NCBI RefSeq assembly: GCF_011387195.1
Contig: NZ_CP046919.1
Span: forward strand, 1,860,001-1,924,000
Origin: Streptococcus ruminicola
Lineage (GTDB): Bacteria; Bacillota; Bacilli; Lactobacillales; Streptococcaceae
Length of the DNA: 64,000 nt
Direction of reading: 5' to 3'
Below the pieces are notes generated by a model. It saw only the letters and a list, made by a program, of their open reading frames with translations, did no database searches and was not told the DNA's origin. Both the position numbers and the translations under genes were made by a program. This document shows, piece by piece, positions 18,383 through 28,554 of the stretch (positions are counted from its first letter, which is position 1; the number at the start of each line of letters is the position of its first letter).

Positions 18383-19915
18383 TTACATCAATAATTTGCG
18401 AATTTTTCCAATTTCTGGTTCATTAACCACCAAGAAAATTGTATCACCAGCATTTAAAACAGTGCTTCCGCAGACCACTTCTGATTTCTTGCGATGAATC
18501 TGAGTTGTAATCAAAACGTTTTTAGGAAGAGTCAAATCACGAACACGTTTGCCAGCGATTTTATCTGACACGGTTAACTCAATAAGCGTTGGTTCAATAA
18601 CTTCGCGGTCTTTTGGAATAGATAAATTTGCCAACATAGCCTCATAGATTGGCTCACCTTTTAGAAGATCCATTACAATGTAAGCTACCAAAGTAACGAC
18701 TGCAATAGTCATCAATTGTCGGAAATCTCCTACCATTTCTGTTACCAAAATAATGGCAGTCAGCGGAGCTTTTGAAATAGCACCAAAATAACCAGCCATA
18801 CCAAGAACGAGAAAATTAACAAGGACAGATGTGCTGATAAAGCCAATTTGGTGCATGCCTAGACCAAAACCAAAACCTAATAATGACCCCAAAGTCAAAA
18901 TCGGAAGGAAAATCCCACCCGGTAAACCACTGGCATAACTAAACGTACTCCAAACAAAGCGGATAAGAAAGTACAAGCAAACCACTGCAAAAGTCAAATG
19001 ACTAGTTGACAATGATGTAATCAAGCCATTTCCGCCACCTAATAATTGCGGGTAGAAATAACCAATTGGCAGAATCAAGATAGCCGCAAAAATACCATAA
19101 AAATAATTGGGAACGTGACAAATTTTGCCTAAGAAGTCATAAAATAGATTCGCATTCAAGGTTACTTTTTCGTAAAGATAACCCATTATGCCTAAAAATG
19201 CCCCTAAAAGCAAAAGCATCCAATAATGATGTAAAGGCAAAATAACAAGATCGCTTGGCATGGCAAGCACAGGAGTCAAACCAAAGATATTTAACGAAAT
19301 AAAATTGGCTACCAAGCTCGCAACCAGCGCTGAAATCCAAACCAAACGCGAAAATTGATGATAAATTTCTTCAACAACAAAAAGAAGACCTGCAATTGGA
19401 GCATTAAAGGCAGCAGACAAACCTGCTGCTGCACCACTAGCAATCAAGACACGTTGTTCCATGCGCTGTGCTTTCAATGATTTCGCTACACCTTTTCCAG
19501 CCATGGCCCCAAGTTGAATACTTGGACCTTCACGCCCTAGCATAAATCCCATTGAAATGGCTAGGACACCACCAATGAATTTTTTCCAAAGAACAGACCA
19601 CCAATCAGGATGAAGTAAGCCTTTCAACTCTCCTTCGACGTGAGGAATCCCAGAGCCTTTAATATCTGGATCAGATTTAACCAAAAATCCGATAGCAATG
19701 ACAACAATCAAACTCACTAGTAAAATCAAACCAAGTAAAGCTGGATTTTCATGCGAGAGTTGATAACACTTGACCACTTGTGCGAAAATCTTGGCAATCA
19801 AGAGTCGAAAAAGACTGACCACGCTTCCGGAAACACATCCTACAATAACACCACGCCAGACAAAGCTAAGGATTGAGGATAGCGAAAACTCGTACTCTCT
19901 ACGATAACTTTCCAT
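18383..19915 (-). CDS. ClC-family chloride channel or H+/Cl- (or F-) antiporter with TrkA-C domain
   Basis: A 510-aa membrane protein. ClC signatures: GSGIPHVEGE (about residue 87), GREGPSIQLGA (residue about 125, with the gating Glu) and GLPGGIFLPILTLG (about residue 335). The C-terminal 80 residues form a TrkA-C (RCK-C) regulatory domain (LTVSDKIAGKRVRDLTLP, GDTIFLVVNE). Family members exchange Cl- for H+ or pass Cl-. The GREGP and GSGIP motifs are those of canonical ClC proteins rather than the fluoride-specific CLC-F type. It is monocistronic, with a terminator on each side. Confidence 0.92.
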   Translation of the reverse strand: MESYRREYEFSLSSILSFVWRGVIVGCVSGSVVSLFRLLIAKIFAQVVKCYQLSHENPALLGLILLVSLIVVIAIGFLVKSDPDIKGSGIPHVEGELKGLLHPDWWSVLWKKFIGGVLAISMGFMLGREGPSIQLGAMAGKGVAKSLKAQRMEQRVLIASGAAAGLSAAFNAPIAGLLFVVEEIYHQFSRLVWISALVASLVANFISLNIFGLTPVLAMPSDLVILPLHHYWMLLLLGAFLGIMGYLYEKVTLNANLFYDFLGKICHVPNYFYGIFAAILILPIGYFYPQLLGGGNGLITSLSTSHLTFAVVCLYFLIRFVWSTFSYASGLPGGIFLPILTLGSLLGFGFGLGMHQIGFISTSVLVNFLVLGMAGYFGAISKAPLTAIILVTEMVGDFRQLMTIAVVTLVAYIVMDLLKGEPIYEAMLANLSIPKDREVIEPTLIELTVSDKIAGKRVRDLTLPKNVLITTQIHRKKSEVVCGSTVLNAGDTIFLVVNEPEIGKIRKLLM

Positions 19916-20025
19916 TTAAAACTCCTAACTAATCAAATCGAAAATACCAAATTAATTTCAACTATTTTTCAAAAAATAACTCACTATTATTTTATCAAAT
20001 CTTAAAGCTGATTTCGAGTTCATTT

Positions 20026-20059
20026 AAAAAAGAGCTTGGAAATTCTTCCAAACTCTTTT
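20026..20059 (-). terminator. Terminator of the murB-potABCD operon
   Basis: Minus strand AAAAGAGTTTGGAA pairs with TTCCAAGCTCTTTT (one G-U) and is followed by T. Confidence 0.9.
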
Positions 20060-20063
20060 GGTA

Positions 20064-21137
20064 TCATTTGCGATACATTTTAAATTGTAAGTATAAATCG
20101 TTATAAATACCAAGCCATTTTTGACCAAGGTTATCATAAACTTCCAAATGGTTAAAGGTCTCTTCAGATGGATAAAAAGCTTTATTTTCTTTAATGTCAT
20201 TTGGCAAAAGTTTCTTGGCTTCTATATTTGGTGTAGCATAACCAATGTATTCTGCATTTTGCGCAGCATTTTCAGGTTCTAACATGAAGTTGATAAAGGC
20301 ATAAGCTTCTTTAATGTGCTTAGCTGTTTTTGGAATCACTAAGTTGTCAAACCAAAGGTTAGACCCTTCGCTAGGCACCACATAGTGAAGATGCTCATTT
20401 GAGTTAAGCATCTCACTTGCTTCACCTGAGAATGTGACTCCAATCGCAGCATCGTCATTAATCATGTAACCTTTCATCTCGTCACCGACAATAGCTTTGA
20501 TATTTGGTGTTAGGTCATCAAGTTTCTTTGAAGCGGCATTTAGCTCAGTCATCGATTTGGTATTTAAGCTGTAGCCAAGAGTTCCAAGACCGATTCCCAT
20601 TGCTTCACGAGCGCCATCAACTAACATGATATCATTCTTGTATTCTTGTTTCCATAAATCTGACCAATGCTCTGGCACCTTATCGACCATAGTATCATTA
20701 TAGACGATACCAAGCGTTCCCCAGAAATATGGCACTGAATAATCATTATGCTTATCAAAACTCATGCCCATGAATTTTGAACCGATGTTATCTAAGCCTT
20801 TGATTTGAGATTTATCTAATTTGATGAGCAAATGTTCTTTTCTCATCTTATCAATCATGTAATCTGACGGCACGGTGATGTCGTAAGTTGTTCCACCTTG
20901 CTTAATCTTGGTATACATTGATTCATTAGAATCAAAAGTTTCGTACTGAACCTCAATTCCTGTTTCTTTGGTGAATTTTGTAATCAACTCTGGATCGATA
21001 TAATCACCCCAGTTGTAAATGACTAATTTATCAGATTGACTTGATGAACTTGATGTTTTTTGCATGTAAACTGAAACACCAAATAGAATCAAGGTTACCG
21101 CAACAAGCCCTAGGAAAAACGTATATAATTTACGCAT
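20064..21137 (-). CDS. potD: Spermidine/putrescine ABC transporter substrate-binding protein
   Basis: Extracellular polyamine receptor of 357 aa. A hydrophobic N-terminal segment (residues about 4-24) leads to KLVIYNWGDYIDPELITKFTKETGI, the canonical PotD start, and VPYFWGTLGIVYN and PENAAQNAEYIGYATPN are also family motifs. Start ATG 21137 (MRKLYTF) has GGGAGAA upstream; the longer frame is not needed. I see no lipobox Cys after the hydrophobic segment (it continues YMQKTSSSS), so it may be held as a signal-anchor or released rather than lipidated. Its start overlaps potC by 8 bases. Confidence 0.93.
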   Translation of the reverse strand: MRKLYTFFLGLVAVTLILFGVSVYMQKTSSSSSQSDKLVIYNWGDYIDPELITKFTKETGIEVQYETFDSNESMYTKIKQGGTTYDITVPSDYMIDKMRKEHLLIKLDKSQIKGLDNIGSKFMGMSFDKHNDYSVPYFWGTLGIVYNDTMVDKVPEHWSDLWKQEYKNDIMLVDGAREAMGIGLGTLGYSLNTKSMTELNAASKKLDDLTPNIKAIVGDEMKGYMINDDAAIGVTFSGEASEMLNSNEHLHYVVPSEGSNLWFDNLVIPKTAKHIKEAYAFINFMLEPENAAQNAEYIGYATPNIEAKKLLPNDIKENKAFYPSEETFNHLEVYDNLGQKWLGIYNDLYLQFKMYRK

Positions 21138-21921
21138 TGTTTTCTCCCTTCTTATCTTGTGAAATAAAGTAATAACCAATTACAAGCAAGATACTAAAGA
21201 TGAAGACAATGGTTGAAAGAGCATTAATCTCAAGTGAGATTCCTCGTCTTGCACGCGAGTAAATTTCAACAGAAAGGGTTGAGAAGCCATTTCCTGTAAC
21301 AAAGAAAGTTACCGCAAAGTCATCAAGGGAATAAGTGAATGCCATAAAGAAGCCTGAAATGATACCAGGTGTCAAATATGGCAACATGACTTCTTTCAAC
21401 ATTTGCCAAGGTGTTGCACCCAAATCATAGGCAGCATTAATCATATCGTCATTCATTTCCTTAAGTCGTGGCAAAACCATAAGCACTACAATCGGAATTG
21501 AAAAGGCAATATGACTAAGCAAAACTGTCATAAATCCAAGATTAAAATGGAAAATATCCGCCAAACGCGTAAAAAGAATCAAAAAGCTTGCACCAATCAT
21601 AACATCAGGTGCCACCATCAAAATATTATTCATTGATAGAATGGATTGCTGGTGTTTACGACGAGCTTGGTAGATGAAAATAGCTCCAAAAGTCCCAATC
21701 ACTGTCGCCAAAAGCGAACTTAAAAAGGCTAAGAAGAATGTCTGAATCAGGATAAGCATCAAGCGACTATCCGCAAACATTTCTGAATAGTGTTCTAGGG
21801 TAAATCCAGTAAAGCCATTCATATCACCGCCTTGATTAAAGGAATAGAAAATCAGATAAGCGATTGGAATGTAGAGAATAACAAAGACTAAAGCTAGATA
21901 TAAATTCGCAAATTTTTTCAT
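21130..21921 (-). CDS. potC: Spermidine/putrescine ABC transporter permease
   Basis: Inner membrane subunit of 263 aa with six predicted helices. The EAA-type loop that contacts PotA is seen in INAAYDLGATPWQMLKEVMLPYLTPGI. It pairs with PotB to form the polyamine channel. It overlaps potB by 4 bases (ATGA-type coupling) and potD by 8, so translation of the operon is tightly linked. Confidence 0.94.
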   Translation of the reverse strand: MKKFANLYLALVFVILYIPIAYLIFYSFNQGGDMNGFTGFTLEHYSEMFADSRLMLILIQTFFLAFLSSLLATVIGTFGAIFIYQARRKHQQSILSMNNILMVAPDVMIGASFLILFTRLADIFHFNLGFMTVLLSHIAFSIPIVVLMVLPRLKEMNDDMINAAYDLGATPWQMLKEVMLPYLTPGIISGFFMAFTYSLDDFAVTFFVTGNGFSTLSVEIYSRARRGISLEINALSTIVFIFSILLVIGYYFISQDKKGENNA

Positions 21922-22709
21922 TTTCGTCTCTCCTTAGTCATCCACATAATCACAAGCATTGCCATGATTAAAATCACACCAATGGTTGAACCCATTCCCC
22001 AGTTTTGTGTTGTCAAGAAGTGCTGCTCAATTGCTGTCCCCAGTGTAATCACACGGTTACCGCCAATCAAACGAGTCAACATGAACAAGCTAAGACTTGG
22101 GATAAAGACTGATTGTACCCCACTTCTCACACCATTTAGTGATAAAGGAAAGACAACCTTTGTAAAGGTTTGGAAGCCATTTCCACCTAAATCATGACTC
22201 GCATTGATGAGATTGGTATCAATATCATCAAGCGCATTGAAAATCGGTAGAATCATAAATGGAATTTCAATGTAAGAAGCAACAAAGATAAATGAAAAAT
22301 CTGTGAATAAAATTTGTTTTGGACCAATACCGACAAATGATAAGAAGGCGTTAACGCCACCATGTTGTCCAAAAATCCCCATAAAAGCGTAAGCTTTTAA
22401 CAAGAGATTAATCCAAGTTGGTAAAACCACAAGCATCAACCACAACTGCTTATGCTTAAGCTGTGTCAAAAAATATGCTGTTGGGTAAGAAATCAACAAG
22501 GTCACAAGGGTAATGATGGCAGCATATAAAATCGAATTAAAACTCATTCGAAGATAAGTCCAAGAACTAAAGAAAGTCTTGTAATTATCCAAGGTAAAAT
22601 GTCCTTGGATATCAAAGAATGACTGCCATAAAATCAAAATGACGGGAGCAATGACAAACAGTATCAACCATAAAATATATGGAATCGAGAAGAAATTATT
22701 TTTCTTCAT
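21918..22709 (-). CDS. potB: Spermidine/putrescine ABC transporter permease
   Basis: Membrane subunit of 263 aa, six helices, with the coupling loop [27 protein letters not shown]. Start ATG 22709 (MKKNNFF) is 5 bases after GGAGGAG, which lies in the end of potA; the upstream ATG at 22730 would precede that site. It overlaps potA by 14 bases. It works with PotC, PotA and PotD to import polyamines using ATP. Confidence 0.94.
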   Translation of the reverse strand: MKKNNFFSIPYILWLILFVIAPVILILWQSFFDIQGHFTLDNYKTFFSSWTYLRMSFNSILYAAIITLVTLLISYPTAYFLTQLKHKQLWLMLVVLPTWINLLLKAYAFMGIFGQHGGVNAFLSFVGIGPKQILFTDFSFIFVASYIEIPFMILPIFNALDDIDTNLINASHDLGGNGFQTFTKVVFPLSLNGVRSGVQSVFIPSLSLFMLTRLIGGNRVITLGTAIEQHFLTTQNWGMGSTIGVILIMAMLVIMWMTKERRK

Positions 22710-23847
22710 TGCGCTCCTCCTCGATGGCATGAATCAAACCATCTTCATGCTCTTCCATTTCAACGTATTCTTCAAGACGCGCATCGAATTCTTCTTCTGT
22801 TTCATTCAAGCGCATGATATGAATATCTTCTGGTGTGAAATCAAGTCCAATGACTTCCCCTTCGATGGCTTTACGTGTTGAGTGAATCAACCATTCGTTA
22901 CCAAGTTCATCGTGAGCAATGATTTCATAGTGTACCCCACGGAAAAGTTGGGTATCGACTTTCACACGTAGTTTACCTTCTTCAGGCATTGTGATTTGCA
23001 AATCTTCTGGACGGATAACCACTTCAACCGCTTCATTTGGTCGCATACCACCGTCAACCGCTTCAAAACGTTTGCCGTTAAACTCAACCAAATAGTCTTC
23101 AATCATTTTACCAGGAATGATATTAGACTCACCGATGAAGGTAGCCACAAAGTGGTTAATTGGCTCGTCATAAATATCTACTGGTGTACCTGATTGGACG
23201 ATTTCGCCATCATTCATAACGAAAATCCAGTCTGACATTGCCAAAGCTTCTTCTTGGTCGTGAGTGACGAAAACAAAGGTAATACCAAGACGTTGTTGTA
23301 ATTCACGAAGTTCGTATTGCATTTCTGTACGCAACTTCAAATCCAAGGCTGATAAAGGTTCATCAAGCAAAACCACGCGAGGTTCATTGATGATAGCACG
23401 CGCAATCGCGACACGCTGACGCTGCCCACCAGATAATTTTTGAATCTGGCGATTCTCAAAACCAGCCAAACGTACCATTTTAAGAGCTTCTTCCACTCGT
23501 CGTTCAATTTCTTTTTTGTCGACTTTTTTTAATTTTAGAGGAAAAGCGACATTTTCAAAGACATTCATATGAGGGAAAAGGGCGTAATTTTGAAAAACGG
23601 TGTGAACATCACGTTTATTGATTGGGATATCATTGATACGCTCTCCATCAAGGAAAACATCACCTGTGGTTGGCTGTAAAAGCCCTGCAATGATATTTAA
23701 AATCGTTGATTTACCTGAACCTGAAGCACCAAGAAGGGTGTAAAATTTTCCTTCTTCTAACTCAAAGTTAATATCCTTTAAAACAACTGTACCGTTATCT
23801 TCAAATACTTTTGATACGTTTTTAAATGCAATAATTGGATTAGTCAA
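22696..23847 (-). CDS. potA: Spermidine/putrescine ABC transporter ATP-binding protein
   Basis: ATPase of 383 aa. Walker [10 protein letters not shown] (about residue 37), Q-loop in [10 protein letters not shown], signature [14 protein letters not shown], Walker [13 protein letters not shown] and the H-switch VTHDQEEAL are all intact. The C-terminal TOBE region (about 285-345) is typical of PotA/MalK. An acidic tail ([21 protein letters not shown] in part) extends beyond it. It begins 27 bases after murB. Confidence 0.95.
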   Translation of the reverse strand: MTNPIIAFKNVSKVFEDNGTVVLKDINFELEEGKFYTLLGASGSGKSTILNIIAGLLQPTTGDVFLDGERINDIPINKRDVHTVFQNYALFPHMNVFENVAFPLKLKKVDKKEIERRVEEALKMVRLAGFENRQIQKLSGGQRQRVAIARAIINEPRVVLLDEPLSALDLKLRTEMQYELRELQQRLGITFVFVTHDQEEALAMSDWIFVMNDGEIVQSGTPVDIYDEPINHFVATFIGESNIIPGKMIEDYLVEFNGKRFEAVDGGMRPNEAVEVVIRPEDLQITMPEEGKLRVKVDTQLFRGVHYEIIAHDELGNEWLIHSTRKAIEGEVIGLDFTPEDIHIMRLNETEEEFDARLEEYVEMEEHEDGLIHAIEEERNEEK

Positions 23848-23874
23848 TTCTCATAAAACCTCCATGGAGCTTCT

Positions 23875-24777
23875 TTAATCTTTTTTCTCGCCGATAATGC
23901 GAACTTCGCGCTCTAAACGAACGCCTGAATTTTTCTCAACTGTGTCAATAACATAAGCAATCAAATCTTCATAATCTTGAGCTGTACCGTCAGCGACATT
24001 TACCATAAAGCCTGCGTGTTTTTTACTAACTTCAACGCCACCAATACGGTGTCCTTTAAGGTTGGCTTCTGTGATTAATTGTCCAGCAAAGTGTCCAACT
24101 GGACGTTTGAAGACTGACCCACATGATGGGTATTCAAGGGGTTGTTTTAATTCACGTAAGTGAGTTAAACGTGCCATTTCTTGCTCAATCAAAACATAAT
24201 CACCTGGTTTAAGGGCGAATTTTGCTGAAATAACAATATCACCGCTATCTTGGACCGCTGAATGACGGTAACCAAACTTCATGTCACGAGCTTCAATTGT
24301 CTTAACTTTACCTTCTTTGGTAAGTACTTGAGCTGATACCAAGACATGCGAAATTTCTCCGCCATAAGCACCAGCGTTCATGAAGACAGCACCACCAACG
24401 CTACCTGGAATACCACAAGCAAATTCAAAACCAGTTAAACTGTGGTATTTGGCGATACGTGTTGTTTCAACCAAGTTAGCACCAGCTTCTGCTTCAATCA
24501 CATAGCCGTTAACTGTGACTGTATTTAATTTGTCAAACATGATAACAAAACCACGGATACCACCATCACGAACAATGATGTTACTAGCATTTCCAAGCAC
24601 CATCCATGGAATATCATTTTTATTAGCAAATTCAACAATACGAATCAATTCATATCGATTACGTGGAAAAGCGAGATAGTCCGCTGGACCTCCCACTTTC
24701 GTGTAAGTATATTTTTTTAAGGGTTCATTAACTCGAATATCAATCCCTTTTAGTTCATCATTTAAAAATTCTAACAT
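23875..24777 (-). CDS. murB: UDP-N-acetylenolpyruvoylglucosamine reductase
   Basis: FAD enzyme of peptidoglycan precursor synthesis that reduces UDP-GlcNAc-enolpyruvate to UDP-MurNAc (300 aa, type II MurB size). Seen: [17 protein letters not shown] (FAD binding), [27 protein letters not shown] in part, [11 protein letters not shown] with the proton-donor Ser/Cys region, and the final Glu region ([10 protein letters not shown]). Linked to potABCD as in other streptococci, 27 bases before potA. Promoter TTGATT-16-TACAAT at 24808-24835. Confidence 0.96.
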   Translation of the reverse strand: MLEFLNDELKGIDIRVNEPLKKYTYTKVGGPADYLAFPRNRYELIRIVEFANKNDIPWMVLGNASNIIVRDGGIRGFVIMFDKLNTVTVNGYVIEAEAGANLVETTRIAKYHSLTGFEFACGIPGSVGGAVFMNAGAYGGEISHVLVSAQVLTKEGKVKTIEARDMKFGYRHSAVQDSGDIVISAKFALKPGDYVLIEQEMARLTHLRELKQPLEYPSCGSVFKRPVGHFAGQLITEANLKGHRIGGVEVSKKHAGFMVNVADGTAQDYEDLIAYVIDTVEKNSGVRLEREVRIIGEKKD

Positions 24778-24807
24778 TTTCTTCCAACTCTAAAACTATT
24801 AATCAAA

Positions 24808-24835
24808 ATTGTAGTCATCATTTGATTAAAATCAA
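24808..24835 (-). promoter_or_regulatory. Promoter of murB-potABCD
   Basis: Minus strand TTGATT (24830-24835), 16-base spacer, TACAAT (24808-24813), about 30 bases before the murB start. Confidence 0.55.
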
Positions 24836-24901
24836 CTAATACCCTTATCAATACTATTAGCTCATTTATGATCAAATGATTTTATTAGCAACTAAGCTAC
24901 T

Positions 24902-24926
24902 AAAAAATCGGCATAAAGCCGACCTT
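24902..24926 (-). terminator. Terminator of the folate operon
   Basis: Minus strand GGTCGGC-TTTAT-GCCGATT followed by TTTT, after folK. Confidence 0.9.
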
Positions 24927-24959
24927 AATTATAACAAAAAAATCAGCTTTTGACGATAT

Positions 24960-25439
24960 TTACGACTGAAGTTTTCGCACTTCTTCAAGATTTAATGTTT
25001 TTAAATAAGATGTAATAGAATGACCACAAATTTCAAGTGACGGAGCAATCTCAAAAAGCGGTACAAGGACAAAAGCACGCTCTGTCATGTAAGGATGCGG
25101 CACCTTAAGGCTCTCTGTTGCGATATGCTCGCTACCATACAAAAGAATATCAATATCAATGGTACGAGGTCCCCAATGTTCATGGCGAACACGGTGCAAA
25201 TCCTTCTCGATTTGTTGACACTCTATCAATAATTGCTGAGCAGCTAATTCTGTTTTTAATTGACAACAAATGTTCAAAAAATCATCTTGGTCCGTCTTAC
25301 CCCAAGCTGCTGTTTCATAAAATGAGGAAACGGAAGCAAGCGATGTTTGAGGCAGTTGATTTAGACGTTCAAGAGCCGCTTCAAGATAGGCTTTTTTATC
25401 ACCAATATTACTGCCTAAACTTAAATAAACGCTAATCAT
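24960..25439 (-). CDS. folK: 2-amino-4-hydroxy-6-hydroxymethyldihydropteridine diphosphokinase
   Basis: HPPK of 159 aa; transfers pyrophosphate from ATP to hydroxymethyl-dihydropterin. Motifs: YLSLGSNIGDK at the start, SSFYETAAWG, VRHEHWGPRTIDIDILLYG (the HPPK signature with catalytic Arg and Asp) and VPHPYMTERAFVLVPL. It overlaps folB by 4 bases and ends the operon. Confidence 0.96.
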   Translation of the reverse strand: MISVYLSLGSNIGDKKAYLEAALERLNQLPQTSLASVSSFYETAAWGKTDQDDFLNICCQLKTELAAQQLLIECQQIEKDLHRVRHEHWGPRTIDIDILLYGSEHIATESLKVPHPYMTERAFVLVPLFEIAPSLEICGHSITSYLKTLNLEEVRKLQS

Positions 25440-25798
25440 ACCCTCTCCCGTTCTAACTCAATACCAACAGAATCATAATGCCCATTAATGGGTGGATTTT
25501 CCTTGGAAATTTTTAAAGTAATTGCTTGAACTGGCGGAAACTGTTCAAAAATGTCCTGGCAAATTGCCCCAGCCAGACGTTCAATCAAAATGTATTTATT
25601 TTCTTCAACTTGTTTTTTGATAGCTTCAAAAACTAAACCATAATGAACAGTATCTTCTAAACGATCAGACTGCGATGCTTTTGCCAAATCAACAGACAAG
25701 GTACAATCAACAACAAAAATTTGCCCTAATGTTTGTTCTTCTGCAAAAGCACCATGGTAACCGTAAAAACGGCATCCTTTTAAATGAATTTTATCCAT
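25436..25798 (-). CDS. folB: Dihydroneopterin aldolase
   Basis: Enzyme of 120 aa that converts dihydroneopterin to hydroxymethyl-dihydropterin. Motifs: MDKIHLKGCRFYGYHGAFAEE in part, active-site Glu (YHGAFAEEQ) and Lys in LKISKENPPI. I chose ATG 25798 because family members start at MDKI; it has a poor ribosome binding site. TTG at 25840 has GAGGAG upstream but would add 14 residues lying inside a long inverted repeat. It overlaps folK by 4 bases. Confidence 0.93.
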   Translation of the reverse strand: MDKIHLKGCRFYGYHGAFAEEQTLGQIFVVDCTLSVDLAKASQSDRLEDTVHYGLVFEAIKKQVEENKYILIERLAGAICQDIFEQFPPVQAITLKISKENPPINGHYDSVGIELERERV

Positions 25799-25813
25799 AT
25801 TATTGGTAACAAA

Positions 25814-25851
25814 GAAGAAAGTCTGAGATACTTTTCTCAAACTCTTTCTTC
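25814..25851. repeat. Inverted repeat between folP and folB
   Basis: GAAGAAAGTCTGAGA (25814-25828) faces TCTCAAACTCTTTCTTC (25835-25851) across six bases; pairing is near-complete except for a small bulge. In the minus-strand mRNA it forms a hairpin just before the folB start, without a clear T run, so it may tune folB translation or protect the message. Confidence 0.6.
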
Positions 25852-25865
25852 TCCTCTTACTCCTT

Positions 25866-26666
25866 TCAAACGAGTTGACTAATCACTTTAACAATGTCAC
25901 GATTGAGATCAACATTATGCACGCGAACGATTTGACAACCTTTAGCAATTGCCCAAGCTGACAATGCCGCTGTTCCCATATCACGCTCAAGAGCTGCTGT
26001 CCCGCCACCTAGCAGATAATCTACTGTGCGTTTACGGGAAATACCAAAAAGAACTGGGTATCCAAGCTGACAAACAGCATCCAAGCCTTGCAAAAGTTCA
26101 ATGTTTTGTGCTTCATTTTTAGCAAAACCAAATCCTGGATCAATCCAGATATTTTCTTTAGTAATACCAGCGTCCAATGCTGCTTTAGCACGTTCTACTA
26201 AAAAGTCACAAACTTCTTTGGTAATATTGTCATACTTTTCTTCTTTTTGATTGTGCATCAAAATAATTGGCACGTTTTTTTCAGCAGCAAGCGCAAGCAT
26301 TTCCCCATCGTAAAGTCCTGCCCAAACATCATTTAAAATATCTGCTCCTGCTTCTAAGGCAGCACGCGCAGTTTCTGTTTTGTAGGTATCAATACTGACT
26401 AGGATATCAAATTTTTCCTTGAGAGCCTTAATAACTGGTACAACACGATTAATCTCATCAGCTGCTTCCACAAAAGTGTAACCTGGTCGTGTTGACTCGC
26501 CACCAACATCGATAATTTTCGCCCCTTCAGCAATCATTTTCTCTGCTTGCTCAAGCGCTTTCTCAATCGATGTGTAAGAACCTCCATCAGAAAAAGAATC
26601 TGGAGTGACATTTAGAACTCCCATGATACAAGCTTTGCCATCAATGTCATGTTTACCGATTTTCAT
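25866..26666 (-). CDS. folP: Dihydropteroate synthase
   Basis: Joins p-aminobenzoate to hydroxymethyl-dihydropterin pyrophosphate; sulfonamide target. 266 aa, TIM barrel. Motifs: MGVLNVTPDSFSDGG (loop 1), IDVGGESTRPGY (loop 2), DILNDVW, ILMHNQ, WIDPGFGFAKN and FGISRKRTVDYLL, and RVHNV near the end. None of these loops shows an insertion of the kind linked to sulfonamide resistance. It sits between folE and folB. Confidence 0.96.
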   Translation of the reverse strand: MKIGKHDIDGKACIMGVLNVTPDSFSDGGSYTSIEKALEQAEKMIAEGAKIIDVGGESTRPGYTFVEAADEINRVVPVIKALKEKFDILVSIDTYKTETARAALEAGADILNDVWAGLYDGEMLALAAEKNVPIILMHNQKEEKYDNITKEVCDFLVERAKAALDAGITKENIWIDPGFGFAKNEAQNIELLQGLDAVCQLGYPVLFGISRKRTVDYLLGGGTAALERDMGTAALSAWAIAKGCQIVRVHNVDLNRDIVKVISQLV

Positions 26667-26700
26667 TATGATCTCCTTAGCAATACAATACCTTAAGCGA

Positions 26701-27264
26701 TTATTTTCCTAAAATCAAAGATAGGATTTCCTTACGTTCTTCGCGGTCTTCTTTAAAAATCCCTTTAGCGACAGTTGTCACCGTTTTACTTCCAGGTTTT
26801 TTAATGCCACGCATTGTCATGCACATGTGCTCTGCTTCAATCATGACAAAAATGCCTTTTGGATGAAGAGCTTCTTCCAATGCTGTAGCCACTTGGTCAG
26901 TCAAACGTTCTTGCAACTGCGGACGTTTACTTGCTACTTCAACAGCACGCGCTAATTTACTAAGACCTGTTACGCGACCATCGCTTGGCAAATAAGCAAC
27001 ATGAGCTTTTCCATAAAAAGGAACCAAGTGGTGCTCACACATTGAGTAAAACGGAATATCTTTAACGAGAACAACCTCATCATGATTTTCGGTAAACACA
27101 GCTGTAAATTGATCTTTAGGATCTTCATTCAAGCCTGAAAACATCTCTTGATACATTTTTGCAACACGCTTAGGCGTATCTAGTAAGCCCTCACGTTTTG
27201 GATCTTCTCCTAGAGCTTCTAAGAGTTGGTAAACTGCTGCTTCGAGTTTTTCTTGATTTGCCAT
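26701..27264 (-). CDS. folE: GTP cyclohydrolase I
   Basis: First enzyme of pterin synthesis, converting GTP to dihydroneopterin triphosphate (187 aa). Zn ligands are in [11 protein letters not shown] (Cys and His) and the later HMCMTMRG (Cys). Substrate motifs [22 protein letters not shown] in part and GSKTVTT are present. ATG 27264 (MANQEK) preferred over TTG 27276. It follows folC by 36 bases. Confidence 0.95.
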   Translation of the reverse strand: MANQEKLEAAVYQLLEALGEDPKREGLLDTPKRVAKMYQEMFSGLNEDPKDQFTAVFTENHDEVVLVKDIPFYSMCEHHLVPFYGKAHVAYLPSDGRVTGLSKLARAVEVASKRPQLQERLTDQVATALEEALHPKGIFVMIEAEHMCMTMRGIKKPGSKTVTTVAKGIFKEDREERKEILSLILGK

Positions 27265-27300
27265 TTTATTTTCCAATCTTTTTATTTTTTCTATTATAGC

Positions 27301-28554
27301 TTAATTTTGCTGTCTTGACAAAAGTACAGGACGCACTTGTGAAATGAAGTAAAGTGAGCCTGTAATCAGATAAAAATCATCCTGACTATCTAAATCAATC
27401 TGCTTAAGCCAATCTTGCCAATTAGCTACTTTATGGTATTGGCTTGGGTATTTTTCCAAAGGCAGTGCATTGTGATAGACAAAAGTTGTCACATCCACAT
27501 CAGCTAGCTGACTAAGTAACTCAAGCATTGAATCAATTGGCTTTGTGTCAATGGCCGCAAATAAAATATGCAAATGCTTATCTTTGTACTTTTGCATAAC
27601 ATTAACCAGTGCTTGAACACTTTCGTTGTTGTGAGCACCGTCAATCATGACATTTGGGAAGACCAATTCTGTACGACCTACCCAGTGAGTTTTGGCTAAA
27701 CCAGCTTTAATGATTTCTTTAGTCACTTTTGGATAACGTTCACGCAATTGAAGGGCTGCTGTAATAGCTAGACTAGCGTTGCTGACCTGGTGCTTTCCAG
27801 GCATAGCTAAGCAAACTTGCTCAAGCGTTTCTTTACCATGATAATCAAAACCGTTTTTATTTTCTGAAGTAGAAAAATCCTTCCCAAATTCATAAAGGCT
27901 GCTGTAGCATGCTTTTGCTTTCTCAGTGAAAACTTGACGAACATCGTCACGCTCAGTTGCAAAGATGAATGGAACTCCTTCTTTTAAAACACCCGCTTTT
28001 TGCGCAGCTATTTCCGCATAAGTCTGTCCTAAAATATTCTGATGATCTAAGCCAATTGACGGGCAAAGAACTGCCAAAGCTTTGAAAACATTGGTTGAGT
28101 CGTAAAGGCCACCCATTCCAGCTTCGATAATCGCAATGTCAACTGGGTGCATGTGACCAAAATATTCAAACATTAAAACAGTAATAACTTCAAATTCTGT
28201 GGCTGGTTCTAAGTCAGTTTCAACAGATAAACGTTCAACAACAGGGCGAACGCGTTCCACCAATTTAAGAAAATCAGTCTCAGAAATCATTTGCCCATTT
28301 AAGCTAATACGTTCACGAAAATCAACAATATATGGTGACGTAAATGTCCCAACTTCATAACCAGCTAGTGAGAAAATGTGTTGTAAATAGCTGGTAACTG
28401 ATCCTTTACCATTTGTCCCAACAACGTGGACAGCGGCAAGCTTTTCCTGAGGATTGTCAAGTTCTTCAAGCATCCAAGCCATTCGTTTTAAACCAGGTTT
28501 GATTCCAAATTTTAGCTTGCCATGAATCCAATCTAAAGCTTCTTGATAATTCAT
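27301..28554 (-). CDS. folC: Folylpolyglutamate synthase / dihydrofolate synthase
   Basis: Mur-ligase-like enzyme of 417 aa. ATP-binding loop HVVGTNGKGSVTSYLQ, FTSPYIVDFRERI, the GMGGLYDSTN motif and the C-terminal DGAHNNESV are all typical of FolC. It adds glutamate to dihydropteroate and extends folate tails. First gene of the folC-folE-folP-folB-folK operon, a standard streptococcal order. An extended -10 lies about 130 bases upstream. Confidence 0.95.
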   Translation of the reverse strand: MNYQEALDWIHGKLKFGIKPGLKRMAWMLEELDNPQEKLAAVHVVGTNGKGSVTSYLQHIFSLAGYEVGTFTSPYIVDFRERISLNGQMISETDFLKLVERVRPVVERLSVETDLEPATEFEVITVLMFEYFGHMHPVDIAIIEAGMGGLYDSTNVFKALAVLCPSIGLDHQNILGQTYAEIAAQKAGVLKEGVPFIFATERDDVRQVFTEKAKACYSSLYEFGKDFSTSENKNGFDYHGKETLEQVCLAMPGKHQVSNASLAITAALQLRERYPKVTKEIIKAGLAKTHWVGRTELVFPNVMIDGAHNNESVQALVNVMQKYKDKHLHILFAAIDTKPIDSMLELLSQLADVDVTTFVYHNALPLEKYPSQYHKVANWQDWLKQIDLDSQDDFYLITGSLYFISQVRPVLLSRQQN

